The notes: generated by a model from the sequence alone, not told the origin. Counted from the first letter of the stretch, positions 34,105-43,167 are shown. The stretch: DNA of 64,000 nt from Streptomyces sp. CB02056 (GCF_001905545.1 NZ_LIPD01000008.1:310001-374000), one strand, 5' to 3'. Program-made: numbers and translations.

Positions 34105-35328
34105 ATGAGCGTCGTGATCTCCGGGGGCGGGCCGGCCGGAATGATGCTGGGCCTGATGCTGGCACGCGCCGGTGTCGAGGTGACCGTGCTGGAGAAGCAC
34201 GGGGACTTCCTGCGCGACTTCCGCGGCGACACCGTCCACGCCTCCACCGTGCGGCTGATGGACGAACTCGGCCTCGGCCGGAAGTTCGCCGCGCTGCCGC
34301 AGAGCCGCCTCGGCAACCTGGTGGTGCAGCCGCCCGGCTCCGCCCCCGTCGCGCTGAGCGCCTACGAGCGGCTGCGGCCCCCGTACAACTACATCGCCAT
34401 GATCCCGCAGTGGGACCTCCTGAACTTCCTGGTCGCGGAGGCCCGGCAGGAGCCCGCCTTCACCCTGCGGATGAACACCGAGGCGACCGGACTGCTCCGG
34501 GACAGCGGCCGGGTCACCGGAGTCCGGTACCGCACCCGGGACGGCGAGGAGGGCGAGCTGCGCGCCGACCTCACCGTCGCCGCCGACGGCCGGCACTCCA
34601 CCCTGCGCCGGGCGGCCGGCCTGGCCGCCCAGGAGTTCCCGGTGCCCTTCGACACCTGGTGGTTCCGGCTGCCCCGGCACCCCCACGAGCAGGCCCAGCC
34701 GCCCAGCCTCGTCCCCGGGTTCGGGTCCGGCGACATGGTGCTGAGCTTCGCCCGGACCGACTACTTCCAGATCGCCTACTTCCGCGCCAAGGGCGCCGAC
34801 CCGCAGCTGCGCGCCGAGGGGATCGAGCGGTTCCGCGAGCGGATCGCCCGGCTGCTGCCCCAGTACGCGGACCGGGTCGACCAGCTGGCGAGCCTCGACG
34901 ACCTGCACCTGCTCGACGTCCGGCTCAACCGGCTGGACCGCTGGTACACCGACGGGCTGCTGCTGATCGGCGACGCCGCCCACGCGATGTCCCCGGCCGG
35001 CGGGGTGGGCATCAACCTCGCCATCCAGGACGCCGTCGCGGCCGCCACCCTGCTCGCCGAACCGCTGCGCCGCGGCCGTCCGACCGTGGCGGCCCTGGCC
35101 CGGGTCCAGCACCGCCGGCTGCGGCCGACGGTGATCATGCAGCGGATGCAGCGGGTCCTGCACAGCGTGCTGTTCGAGCCGGTCCTCACCGGCAAGCGGG
35201 CCGGCCCGCCCGCCCGGCTGGTGGCCCTCGCCCGGCACGTCCCCGGCTTCCCGGTACTGCTCTCCCGCCTGATCGCCTTCGGCCCGCTCCCCGAGCACGC
35301 ACCGGCCTTCGCCCGGCGCGACGCCTGA
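34105..35328 (+). CDS. FAD-dependent aromatic monooxygenase
   Basis: The 407-residue group A flavoprotein monooxygenase begins with the dinucleotide fold ISGGGPAGMMLGLMLARAG. It has the DG motif in VAADGRHSTLRRAAGL and the second FAD motif LIGDAAHAMSPAGGVGINLA. Such enzymes hydroxylate aromatic compounds, including antibiotics and polyketides. A good Shine-Dalgarno (AAAGGGGAGAG) precedes the ATG. Its expression is probably controlled by the divergent double-HTH regulator. Confidence 0.93.
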   Translation: MSVVISGGGPAGMMLGLMLARAGVEVTVLEKHGDFLRDFRGDTVHASTVRLMDELGLGRKFAALPQSRLGNLVVQPPGSAPVALSAYERLRPPYNYIAMIPQWDLLNFLVAEARQEPAFTLRMNTEATGLLRDSGRVTGVRYRTRDGEEGELRADLTVAADGRHSTLRRAAGLAAQEFPVPFDTWWFRLPRHPHEQAQPPSLVPGFGSGDMVLSFARTDYFQIAYFRAKGADPQLRAEGIERFRERIARLLPQYADRVDQLASLDDLHLLDVRLNRLDRWYTDGLLLIGDAAHAMSPAGGVGINLAIQDAVAAATLLAEPLRRGRPTVAALARVQHRRLRPTVIMQRMQRVLHSVLFEPVLTGKRAGPPARLVALARHVPGFPVLLSRLIAFGPLPEHAPAFARRDA

Positions 35329-35354
35329 GCCCCGGCGGGCGGCATCCGCCCCGA

Positions 35355-35394
35355 TCCCCGCGAACCGTCCGTTCGGACGGGCGGATCGCGGGGA
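35355..35394 (+). terminator. Nested hairpin after the monooxygenase gene
   Basis: Outer arms TCCCCGCG (35355-35362) and CGCGGGGA (35387-35394) enclose a perfect 16-base palindrome, CCGTCCGTTCGGACGG (35365-35380). It ends only 12 bases before the hydrolase ATG, so it may also affect expression of that gene. Confidence 0.55.
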
Positions 35395-35406
35395 ACGACC
35401 GTTGGC

Positions 35407-36162
35407 ATGACGATCCCTCACCGCCTGATCGGCACCGGCGACCACCACGTCCTGGTCCTGCACGACTGGTTCGGCACCAGCGCGGGCTGGGGCCCGTTCC
35501 TCGACTACCTCGACGGCAAGGCCTTCGGCTACGCCTTCCTCGACTACCGCGGCTACGGGCTGCGCAAGGGCGTCACCGGCGCGTACACGCTCGCCGAGAT
35601 CGCCTCCGACGCGCTCGCCCTGGCCGACCAGCTCGGCTGGGACCGCTTCTCGCTGGTCGGCCACTCCATGGGCGGCAAGGCGGCCCAGCAGGTGCTCGCC
35701 GAGGCGCCGCTGCGGGTGCGCAAGCTGGTCGGCCTGGCCCCGGTGCCGGCCGGGGAGTACCCGATGGACGCGGCGGGCGAGGCCCTGTTCTACGGCGCGG
35801 CCGAGGACCGGGAGAAGCGCTTCGCGATCCTCGACCTGGTCACCGGGCAGCGGGCCGGCCGGGTCTGGCTCGACCACATGGTCGACCAGTCCCTGCGGCA
35901 GTCCACCCCCGAGGCCTTCGGCCGCTACGTCCACGACTGGACGACGGCCGACCTGCGGCGCCGGATCGACGGCAACCCGGTGCCGGTCAAGGTGATCGTC
36001 GGCGAGCACGACCTCGCCCTCACCGCCGAGGTGATGCGCGGCACCTTCCTCGCCCACTACCCCAACGCCGAGCTGGAGGAACTCGCCGGCAGCGGGCACT
36101 ACCCGATGTACGAGGCCCCGGTGGCCCTGGCGACGGCGCTGGAGGACTTCCTGCACAACTGA
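35407..36162 (+). CDS. Alpha/beta hydrolase
   Basis: The 251-residue protein has the nucleophile elbow GHSMGGKAAQ (Ser near residue 90), the oxyanion region LHDWFGTSAGWGPF, the acid in VIVGEHDLAL and the histidine in GSGHYPMYEAP. The substrate is unknown. Its position after the monooxygenase could mean a shared catabolic or tailoring task, but a hairpin separates them. Confidence 0.9.
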   Translation: MTIPHRLIGTGDHHVLVLHDWFGTSAGWGPFLDYLDGKAFGYAFLDYRGYGLRKGVTGAYTLAEIASDALALADQLGWDRFSLVGHSMGGKAAQQVLAEAPLRVRKLVGLAPVPAGEYPMDAAGEALFYGAAEDREKRFAILDLVTGQRAGRVWLDHMVDQSLRQSTPEAFGRYVHDWTTADLRRRIDGNPVPVKVIVGEHDLALTAEVMRGTFLAHYPNAELEELAGSGHYPMYEAPVALATALEDFLHN

Positions 36163-36200
36163 GGCCGGCCCGGCCGGGGCCTCCGTATGATCCGACGATC

Positions 36201-36839
36201 ATGACTGATCACGAGCTCTGGCACCGTCTGGACCGCATCCGCCACGAACGCGGGCTCCTCACCCCCGGCGAGCTGGTGCTGCTCGCCGACCGGGGCGTGG
36301 CCGTCCTCGACCCGTTCTCCGTACTGGTCGCGCGGCGGGTGACGCTGTCGGCGGAGACCGTCCTGTACCCGGGCGCGACCGTCGAGTGCGACGCGGACAG
36401 CGACTGCGCGATCGGCCCGGGCACCGTCCTGTACGGCGGCGCCCGGATCGTCGCGACCGGCGGCGGGCGGATCACCGTCGGACGCCGCGCGCGGATCGGC
36501 GAGGGCGGCGCCGTGGTCAGGGCCGGGGCGGGCGAGGCCATCGAGCTCGGGGACGAGGTCAGGATCGCCAACGGCGCCGAGCTGACGGGCCGTTGCCGCC
36601 TCGGCACCGGCGCCCAGGTCCTCGGCCCGATCTCCGCCCGCGCGGTCGAGCTCGCCGCCGGCCGCCCGTACACCCACCCCGACCCGGACGGTCGCGGCGG
36701 CGTCCTCAAGGGCCACGGCCGGGCCCGGGGCACCCGGGTCGGCGTCGGCGAGGTCGTCAACGGCAACGGCGACTTCGCCGCCGCCCCGGTCGAACGCCAG
36801 CGGACCTACCACCCGGACGCCCCCCACCTGGGCGACTGA
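36201..36839 (+). CDS. Left-handed beta-helix (hexapeptide-repeat) protein
   Basis: The 212-residue protein has repeated hexapeptide-like turns between about residues 35 and 160 (VTLSAETVLYPGATVECDAD, CAIGPGTVLYGGARI, ITVGRRARIGEGGAVV). This resembles the acyl/nucleotidyl-transferase beta-helix of GlmU or LpxA, but there is no nucleotidyltransferase domain. I cannot assign a reaction. The extreme C terminus (ERQRTYHPDAPHLGD) has a basic-acidic character. The ATG at 36201 is supported by the family-like N-terminal helix HELWHRLDRIRHERG. Confidence 0.8.
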   Translation: MTDHELWHRLDRIRHERGLLTPGELVLLADRGVAVLDPFSVLVARRVTLSAETVLYPGATVECDADSDCAIGPGTVLYGGARIVATGGGRITVGRRARIGEGGAVVRAGAGEAIELGDEVRIANGAELTGRCRLGTGAQVLGPISARAVELAAGRPYTHPDPDGRGGVLKGHGRARGTRVGVGEVVNGNGDFAAAPVERQRTYHPDAPHLGD

Positions 36840-37019
36840 CCCCGCGGCGCCTCCGGACCCGTACCCCGCACCCCGGGACCGAGGAGGTCGGCGGCCGCCC
36901 AGAGCGCGAAGCATCAGGGGGCGTGCGGGAGTTGGCGCGCGCCACGGGGTAGACGCTGGCGCATGGACCCGAGACCCGTGCGCATTGGGCGTCTCATCCT
37001 TCTCGCTTACGTTCGATGC

Positions 37020-37814
37020 ATGACAGATGAGCGAGTTGACGACACGTCGCCGGTGCTGGTGATCGGCGTCTCCGGAGCGGTCGGGCGGCACGTCGGGCTG
37101 CAGCTCGCGGCGGCCGGCGTGCGGGTGCGGACACTGCCCCGGCGGGAGCTGCGCGACCCGGCGTCGCTGGAGGCCGCGGTGCAGGGCGCCGGCGCGGTGC
37201 TGCTGGGGTGGCCGTTCCCGACGGCGGACGGGGCCACGGAGGCCGTCGGCGTGCTGGCCCGGGAGGTCGGGCGGGTGGTGTTCCTGTCCTCGGCCGTCCC
37301 CGGCCGGCCGGAGGGCGGGATCGAGGCGCTGCTCGCCGGCAGCGGGGTGCGGCACACGGTGCTGCGGGCGCACGGCTTCGCCGCCGCGTTGCAGTGGGCG
37401 GAGGAGATCAGGGCCGGGGGCACGGTGCGGGGCTACGGCGGCGCGGCCGGGCTGAACCCGGTGGACGAGCGGGACGTCGCGGCGGTGGCCGTCCGGGCCC
37501 TGGTGGAGGACGGCCACGACGGCGCCCGGTACGTCCTCACCGGCCCGGAGTCGCCGACCCAGGCGGAGCAGGTGGAGATCATCGGCGCGGCCACAGGGCG
37601 CCCGGCCAGCTGGCAGGAGGTCTCCCGCGAGACCGCCCGCCACCGGTTGTCCGCCGCCGGCCGCCCGTCGGCCGCCGTCGACGGCGCCCTGGACCTCGTC
37701 CACGCCCGCCTCACCGCCCCCGAGCCGGCCACCAGCACCGTCCAGGACGTCACCGGCCACCCGGCCCGCAGCTTCCACGCCTGGGCGAGGGACCACGCGG
37801 CCCTGTTCCGCTGA
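37020..37814 (+). CDS. NmrA-like NAD(P)-binding protein
   Basis: The 264-residue atypical short-chain dehydrogenase begins with LVIGVSGAVGRHVGLQLAAA (Rossmann loop). Later it has VVFLSSAVPG and LNPVDERDVAAVAVRALVED, typical of NmrA/NAD(P)H azoreductase-like proteins that bind NADP and often act as redox sensors or reductases. The short start at 37020 is preferred over 36963 because the extension lacks family similarity. The less GC-rich CTTACGTTCGATGC just upstream may be promoter. Confidence 0.83.
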   Translation: MTDERVDDTSPVLVIGVSGAVGRHVGLQLAAAGVRVRTLPRRELRDPASLEAAVQGAGAVLLGWPFPTADGATEAVGVLAREVGRVVFLSSAVPGRPEGGIEALLAGSGVRHTVLRAHGFAAALQWAEEIRAGGTVRGYGGAAGLNPVDERDVAAVAVRALVEDGHDGARYVLTGPESPTQAEQVEIIGAATGRPASWQEVSRETARHRLSAAGRPSAAVDGALDLVHARLTAPEPATSTVQDVTGHPARSFHAWARDHAALFR

Positions 37815-37889
37815 GCCGGTCCACGAGCGGCGGGCGGGCCCGGACGAGGCGGGAGGAGCGCCCCGTGAGCCCGCCGGCGGACGCGCGGA

Positions 37890-38786
37890 TCAGATCCCGA
37901 GCCCCCGGACGACCAGGTCCACCAGCGCGAAGAAGAACAGCGAGATCCCCACGAAGCTGTTGGTCTGGAAGAACGCCCGGTTGAGCTTCGACAGGTCGTT
38001 CGGCCGCACGATGGTGTGCTCGTACACGAAGGCCCCCGCGACGACCACGAGGCCGATCCAGAACGCCGCTCCGGCGTCCGTCAGGAGCGCGAACCAGCCC
38101 AGCAGGAGCGTCGTCAGGACGTGGCACACCCGCGCGCCCCGGATGGCCGCCGGCACGCCGTACCGCGCGGGCACCGAACGGACCCCGTGCTCGCGGTCGG
38201 ACTCGACGTCCTGGCAGGCGTAGACGAGGTCGAAGCCGCCGATCCAGATGCCGACGGCCACGCCCAGCACGACCGCCTCCCACGACCAGCTGCCCGTGAC
38301 CGCGAGCCAGGCGCCGACCGGCCCCATCGCCTGGGCGATGCCCAGGATCGCCTGCGGGAAGTTCGTGAACCGCTTGCCGTACGGGTAGACCACCATCGGC
38401 ACCACGGCGACCGGCGCGAGCGCCAGGCAGAGCGGGTTGAGCATCGCGGCCGCGCCGAGGAAGACCACCAGCGCGACGGCCGAGCCGACGTACGCGGTCT
38501 TCAACGACACCGCTCCGGTGACCAGTTCACGCGTGGCCGTGCGCGGGTTGCGGGCGTCGATCTCCCGGTCGATGATCCGGTTCGCCGCCATGGCGAAGGT
38601 GCGCAGCCCCACCATGCACACGGTGACGACGAACAGCTCGCCCCAGTGCACCCGCTTGTCCGCGAGGAACATGGCCGTCAGCGCGGCGATGTACGCGAAC
38701 GGGAGCGCGAAGACCGAGTGCTCGATCATCACCAGGCGGAGGAACGCCCTGGTGCGCCCCGGTGTCTCGACAGCGGCCGTGCTCAC
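37890..38786 (-). CDS. mqnP: UbiA-family prenyltransferase, menaquinone pathway (MqnP)
   Basis: The 298-residue protein has about eight membrane helices and both aspartate motifs of UbiA enzymes: NRIIDREIDARNPRT (about 70-84) and YACQDVESDREHG. It attaches the polyprenyl chain to the naphthoate ring in the membrane. The GTG start at 38786 overlaps the mqnL stop by four bases (GTGA), so MqnL and MqnP are translationally coupled. Confidence 0.92.
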   Translation of the reverse strand: MSTAAVETPGRTRAFLRLVMIEHSVFALPFAYIAALTAMFLADKRVHWGELFVVTVCMVGLRTFAMAANRIIDREIDARNPRTATRELVTGAVSLKTAYVGSAVALVVFLGAAAMLNPLCLALAPVAVVPMVVYPYGKRFTNFPQAILGIAQAMGPVGAWLAVTGSWSWEAVVLGVAVGIWIGGFDLVYACQDVESDREHGVRSVPARYGVPAAIRGARVCHVLTTLLLGWFALLTDAGAAFWIGLVVVAGAFVYEHTIVRPNDLSKLNRAFFQTNSFVGISLFFFALVDLVVRGLGI

Positions 38787-40240
38787 AGTCCGTATTCCTT
38801 CCAGCGGCGCGACACCAGTTCGGCGGTGGCCGGGTCGGAGGACACCATCTCCGGCCAGCCGCCGTCCCGGGTGTACCCCTCCTCCGGCAGCTTGCGGGTC
38901 GCGTCGATGCCCGCCTTGCCGCCCCAGAACTGCTGGTACGAGGCGTGGTCCAGGTGGTCCACCGGGCCTTCGACCACGGTCAGGTCCCGGCTGTAGTCGA
39001 CGTTGCCGAAGGCCCGCCAGGCGACCTCCTGGTAGTCGTGCACGTCGCAGTCGGCGTCCACCACGATGATCAGCTTGGTCAGCGACATCATGTGCGCGCC
39101 CCAGATCGCGTGCATCGTCTTCTGGGCGTGCTTGGCGTACTTCTTGTCGATCGAGACGATCACGCAGTTGTGGAAGCCGCCGGCCTCGGGCAGGTCGTAG
39201 TCGACGATGTCCGGGATGATGATCTTCAGCAGCGGCAGGAAGAACCGCTCGGTGAACTTGCCCAGCGGGCCGTCCTCCGTCGGCGGGCGGCCGACCACGA
39301 TGGACTGGAGGATCGGGCGGCGGCGCATCGTCACGCAGTCGATCTTCAGCGCCGGGAACGGCTCCTGCGGGGTGTAGAAGCCCGTGTGGTCGCCGAACGG
39401 GCCCTCGGGCAGCATCTCGCCGGGCTCCAGCCAGCCCTCCAGGACCACCTCGGCGTCGGCCGGGACCTGGAGCGGCACCGTCTTGCAGTCGACCATCCGG
39501 ACCCGCTCCCCGGCGACGAAGCCGGCGAAGAGGTACTCGTCGATGTCCCCGGGCAGCGGCGCGGTGGCCGCGTAGGTGACGGCCGGGGGGCAGCCGAAGG
39601 CGATCGCGACCGGGAGGCGCTCACCGCGCTTGGCCGCCACCGCGGCGTGGTTGCGGCTGTCCTTGTGGATCTGCCAGTGCATGCCGATGGTGCGGCGGTC
39701 GTGCCGCTGGAGCCGGTAGAGGCCCAGGTTGCGGATGCCGCTGTCCGGGTCCTTGGTGTGGGTCAGGCCCAGGTTGAAGAAGGAGCCGCCGTCCTGCGGC
39801 CAGGTGAAGAGCGCGGGCAGGTCGTCCAGGTCGACGTCGTCGCCGGTGAGCACGACCTCCTGCACCGGGGCGTCACCCGGCTTCACGTGCCGGGGCGGGA
39901 CGTGCGCCATCGAGGCGAGCTTGCCGAAGGCGTCCCGGAAGCCGGTGAAGCCCTGCGGCAGCTCGGGCTTGAGCAGGCCGGCGATCTTCTCGGAGATGTC
40001 GTCCGGGCCCTTGAGGCCGAGCGCCTTGGCCAGCCGCCGCTCGGTGCCGAAGACGTTCATCGCCAGGGGCATCGACGAGCCCTTGACGTTCTCGAAGAGC
40101 AGCGCCGGGCCCTTGGCCTTCTGCACCCGGTCGACGATCTCGCCGATCTCCAGGTGCGGGTCCACCTCCGCCTTGATGCGCTTGAGGTCGCCCTCACGGT
40201 CGAGGGCCCGGAGAAACGAGCGGAGATCGTCGTATGCCAT
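38783..40240 (-). CDS. mqnL: UbiD-family decarboxylase, menaquinone pathway (MqnL)
   Basis: The 485-residue protein shows the UbiD fold: DDLRSFLRALDREGDLKRI at the N terminus, MNVFGTERRLAKALGL, IGMHWQIHKDSRNHAA (metal/prFMN region) and FGDHTGFYTPQEPFPA. It needs the prenylated flavin made by the UbiX partner at 30787. It is assigned to the decarboxylation step of the futalosine route. First gene of an mqnL-mqnP unit. Confidence 0.93.
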   Translation of the reverse strand: MAYDDLRSFLRALDREGDLKRIKAEVDPHLEIGEIVDRVQKAKGPALLFENVKGSSMPLAMNVFGTERRLAKALGLKGPDDISEKIAGLLKPELPQGFTGFRDAFGKLASMAHVPPRHVKPGDAPVQEVVLTGDDVDLDDLPALFTWPQDGGSFFNLGLTHTKDPDSGIRNLGLYRLQRHDRRTIGMHWQIHKDSRNHAAVAAKRGERLPVAIAFGCPPAVTYAATAPLPGDIDEYLFAGFVAGERVRMVDCKTVPLQVPADAEVVLEGWLEPGEMLPEGPFGDHTGFYTPQEPFPALKIDCVTMRRRPILQSIVVGRPPTEDGPLGKFTERFFLPLLKIIIPDIVDYDLPEAGGFHNCVIVSIDKKYAKHAQKTMHAIWGAHMMSLTKLIIVVDADCDVHDYQEVAWRAFGNVDYSRDLTVVEGPVDHLDHASYQQFWGGKAGIDATRKLPEEGYTRDGGWPEMVSSDPATAELVSRRWKEYGL

Positions 40241-40332
40241 GCCTGTCAGTATCCGCCACCCGATAGCCTGGCCGGGTCAAGGGCCCCTGGAAGGCGCCCG
40301 CCACCATCGCCGCCCGGGGGGAGATCCCAGCC

Positions 40333-40755
40333 GTGCCGAGGATTCTTCTGACCATCATCCTTCCGCTCGCGCTCTGGGTCTGGGCGTTCGTGGACTGCCT
40401 GACCACGCCCGAGGACGAGGTGAAGCACCTGCCCAAGGTGGTCTGGGTGCTGATCGTGCTGCTCTTCCCGCCGCTGGGCCCGATCGCCTGGCTGATCGCC
40501 GGCAAGCAGCGCGGCTTCCTGCGGGCCGCGCCCGCCGGGGCCCACCCGGGGTACCCGGCCGACGACCGGGCGGGCCGTCCCGCCGCGCGCGGCGGGCGCC
40601 CGCTGGCGCCGGACGACGACCCCGAGTTCCTCGCCTCGTTGAAGAAGGACGACAAAGACCACGAGTCCATGCTCAAGCAGTGGGAGGCCGATCTGCGCCG
40701 TCGCGAGCGGGAGCTGCGCGACCGCGACGAGCCCGAGGACGGCAGGAAGAGCTGA
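40333..40755 (+). CDS. Small membrane protein with PLDc_N domain
   Basis: The 140-residue protein has two membrane helices (about 4-22 and 35-55: VVWVLIVLLFPPLGPIAWLI) that form the PLD nuclease N-terminal domain common in actinobacteria. A charged cytoplasmic tail ending in a likely coiled coil (LKQWEADLRRRERELRDRDE) follows. Start is GTG at 40333. Function is unknown. No nuclease domain is attached. Confidence 0.82.
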   Translation: MPRILLTIILPLALWVWAFVDCLTTPEDEVKHLPKVVWVLIVLLFPPLGPIAWLIAGKQRGFLRAAPAGAHPGYPADDRAGRPAARGGRPLAPDDDPEFLASLKKDDKDHESMLKQWEADLRRRERELRDRDEPEDGRKS

Positions 40756-41207
40756 TCGGAGCGGGTCCGCCCGCTCGCCCGGACAGCCCACCCCCACCGT
40801 GCGGGGTGGGCTGCGGCATTTTTGGTGCTTCCCTACGACTGCGCAACCCCTAACCCGGACGGCGACCCCCTGCCCGCCGGGCTTGAGCGGACCTTGAGCG
40901 GGGCCCAAGAGGACCGGCCTACAGTACTGGGAGACGGCCCTGACCTGCGCTTTCCTTCATGCTCAGATCATCGGACCATCATCTGTCCGACAACCCCCGG
41001 TATCCGAATGAACACCGAGCGCTCAGTCAACGATCCGACCGCTTCTGTCCAGGCCTGACAGCTAAACGAACTCGACCTTGTACGGAATCGACGCCGAAAC
41101 CAGCGCACGGCCCCTCGTACAGTCATAAGTGAAGAAAGTGATTCGCAGCCGGGGGCACAGCAGACGTTGGCTGTCGGACAGTTCCCTCACCCTTGGAGTG
41201 GTTCGAG
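40756..41207. other. 452-base region upstream of the carboxylase genes
   Basis: Apart from the terminator at 40784, this region seems regulatory. It holds a direct repeat CTTGAGCGG (40882-40890 and 40893-40901, 11-base period), TACAGT at 40920 as a possible -10, and the dyads TCGGAC/GTCCGA (40971-40990) and CTGTCGGACAG (41171-41181). If transcription begins near 40930 the leader is about 275 bases. A 16-codon frame at 41008 is probably not a gene. Confidence 0.45.
40784..40826 (+). terminator. Intrinsic terminator with T tract
   Basis: CAGCCCACCCC (40784-40794) pairs with GGGGTGGGCTG (40803-40813) around an eight-base loop and is followed by CGGCATTTTTGG. This is one of the few classical T-tract terminators in the window. 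It ends the PLDc_N gene. Confidence 0.85.
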
Positions 41208-42809
41208 ATGACGGTTGTGCATGAGGCGCCGGTCGACGGCGAGGTCCCCGAGGTCCCGGCCGACGCCCGCGGGCGGGTCGCCGAGCTGCACGAGCTGCGC
41301 GAGAAGGTCCGCCGCGGCCCCAGCGACAAGGCCACCGAGGCCCAGCACGCCAAGGGCAAGCTGACCGCGCGCGAGCGCATCGAGCTGCTGCTGGACGAGG
41401 GCTCCTTCCAGGAGGTCGAGCCGTTTCGCCGGCACCGCGCCCAGGGCTTCGGCCTGGAGGCCAAGAAGCCGCACACCGACGGCGTGATCGTCGGCTGGGG
41501 CACCGTCCACGGGCGCACCGTCTTCACGTACGCGCACGACTTCCGGATCTTCGGCGGCGCGCTGGGCGAGGCCCACGCCCAGAAGATCCACAAGATCATG
41601 GACATGGCCATCGCGGCCGGTGCCCCGCTGGTCTCGCTGAACGACGGCGCCGGCGCCCGCATCCAGGAGGGCGTCACCGCCCTGGCCGGCTACGGCGGCA
41701 TCTTCCAGCGCAACACCAAGGCGTCCGGCGTCATCCCGCAGATCTCGGTGATGCTCGGCCCGTGCGCCGGCGGCGCCGCGTACTCCCCCGCGCTGACCGA
41801 CTTCGTCTTCATGGTCCGCGAGACCTCGCAGATGTTCATCACCGGCCCGGACGTGGTCCAGGCGGTCACCGGCGAGAAGATCAGCCAGAACGGCCTCGGC
41901 GGCGCCGACGTGCACGCCGGCGTCTCCGGCGTCTCGCACTTCGTCTACGACGACGAGCAGTCCTGCATCGAGGAGGTCCGCTACCTCCTGTCGCTGCTGC
42001 CGCAGAACAACCGCGAGATGCCGCCGTCCGTGGTGACCGAGGACCCGGTCCAGCGCCGCAACGACAGCCTGCTGGACCTGGTGCCCGCCGACGGCAACCG
42101 CCCGTACGACATGCGCAAGGTGATCGAGGAGATCGTCGACCACGGCGAGTACCTGGAGGTCCACGAGCGCTGGGCCACCAACGTGCTCTGCGTGCTCGCC
42201 CGGATCGACGGCCACGTCGTCGGCATCATCGCCAACCAGCCGCAGTCGCTGGCCGGCGTGCTGGACATCAACGCGAGCGAGAAGGCCGCCCGCTTCGTCC
42301 AGATGTGCGACGCCTTCAACATCCCGCTGGTCACCCTGCTCGACGTCCCCGGCTTCCTGCCCGGCGTCGACCAGGAGCACGGCGGCATCATCCGCCACGG
42401 CGCCAAGCTGCTGTACGCGTACTGCAACGCCACCGTGCCGCGCATCTCGCTGATCCTGCGCAAGGCCTACGGCGGCGCGTACATCGTGATGGACTCCCGC
42501 TCGATCGGCGCCGACCTGTCGTACGCCTGGCCGACCAACGAGATCGCCGTGATGGGCGCCGAGGGCGCGGCCAACGTCATCTTCCGGCGCGAGATCAACG
42601 CCGCCGAGGACCCGGACGCCATGCGCGCCCAGAAGATCAAGGAATACAAGAACGAGCTGATGCACCCGTACTACGCGGCCGAGCGCGGCCTCGTGGACGA
42701 CGTCATCGACCCGGCCGAGACCCGCCAGGTGATCGCTTCCGCCCTGGCCATGCTCCGCACCAAGCACGCCGACCTGCCCAGCCGCAAGCACGGCAACCCG
42801 CCGATGTAG
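41208..42809 (+). CDS. pccB: Acyl-CoA carboxylase beta subunit (propionyl-CoA carboxylase type)
   Basis: The 533-residue carboxyltransferase subunit has the acyl-CoA oxyanion region GGIFQRNTKASGVIPQISVM followed by GPCAGGAAYSPALTDF. The biotin-side pocket is in ILRKAYGGAYIVMDSRSIGADL. It transfers CO2 from biotin to propionyl- or acetyl-CoA, giving methylmalonyl- or malonyl-CoA for lipids and polyketides. The biotinylated alpha subunit is not in the window. The ATG at 41208 follows GGAGTGG. An in-frame epsilon subunit gene lies 95 bases downstream. Confidence 0.95.
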   Translation: MTVVHEAPVDGEVPEVPADARGRVAELHELREKVRRGPSDKATEAQHAKGKLTARERIELLLDEGSFQEVEPFRRHRAQGFGLEAKKPHTDGVIVGWGTVHGRTVFTYAHDFRIFGGALGEAHAQKIHKIMDMAIAAGAPLVSLNDGAGARIQEGVTALAGYGGIFQRNTKASGVIPQISVMLGPCAGGAAYSPALTDFVFMVRETSQMFITGPDVVQAVTGEKISQNGLGGADVHAGVSGVSHFVYDDEQSCIEEVRYLLSLLPQNNREMPPSVVTEDPVQRRNDSLLDLVPADGNRPYDMRKVIEEIVDHGEYLEVHERWATNVLCVLARIDGHVVGIIANQPQSLAGVLDINASEKAARFVQMCDAFNIPLVTLLDVPGFLPGVDQEHGGIIRHGAKLLYAYCNATVPRISLILRKAYGGAYIVMDSRSIGADLSYAWPTNEIAVMGAEGAANVIFRREINAAEDPDAMRAQKIKEYKNELMHPYYAAERGLVDDVIDPAETRQVIASALAMLRTKHADLPSRKHGNPPM

Positions 42810-42904
42810 TGGCGCGCACCGCCGCGACAGCCCGCACCTCAGCAGCAGCCCGCACCGACGCGCCACCACCTCAGACCGCAGCCACCCGGGGGAGAAACCA
42901 GGAC

Positions 42905-43114
42905 ATGACCGCTTCCGCCGAACCCCTCGTCCGCATCGTCCGCGGCAGCCTCACCGACGAGGAACTCGCCGCCCTGACCGCCGTCCTCGCCGCGCGCGCC
43001 GCCGTCGCGCAGCAGTCCGCCGCCGCCGCGCCGATCGAGCCGATCGCCAACTGGCAGCGCCTGGAGCGCCGCCCGGCGTACTACTCGCCGTTCAGCTGGC
43101 AGCAGGCGGCCTGA
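42905..43114 (+). CDS. Acyl-CoA carboxylase epsilon subunit
   Basis: The 69-residue protein matches the small actinobacterial epsilon subunits that stabilise the alpha-beta carboxylase complex. It has PLVRIVRGSLTDEELAALTA, an alanine-rich middle, and a C-terminal tryptophan/tyrosine region (NWQRLERRPAYYSPFSWQQA). It is next to pccB, as in other streptomycetes, and is followed by a strong terminator. Confidence 0.93.
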   Translation: MTASAEPLVRIVRGSLTDEELAALTAVLAARAAVAQQSAAAAPIEPIANWQRLERRPAYYSPFSWQQAA

Positions 43115-43132
43115 CGGCCCACGGCCCGTGCC

Positions 43133-43167
43133 GACGGCCGGTCACCCCGCTCGGGTGACCGGCCGTC
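43133..43167 (+). terminator. Terminator hairpin after the carboxylase operon
   Basis: A perfect 15-base-pair stem (43133-43147 with 43153-43167) has the loop CGCTC, 19 bases after the epsilon subunit stop. Confidence 0.88.

Noticed and set aside
36099..37796. Minus-strand frame of 565 codons across the beta-helix and NmrA-like genes
   Set aside because: It spans two unrelated plus-strand genes and their intergenic gap, a typical shadow.
40822..41058. 78-codon frame upstream of pccB
   Set aside because: Starts within the terminator T tract and lacks a ribosome binding site and any recognisable protein.
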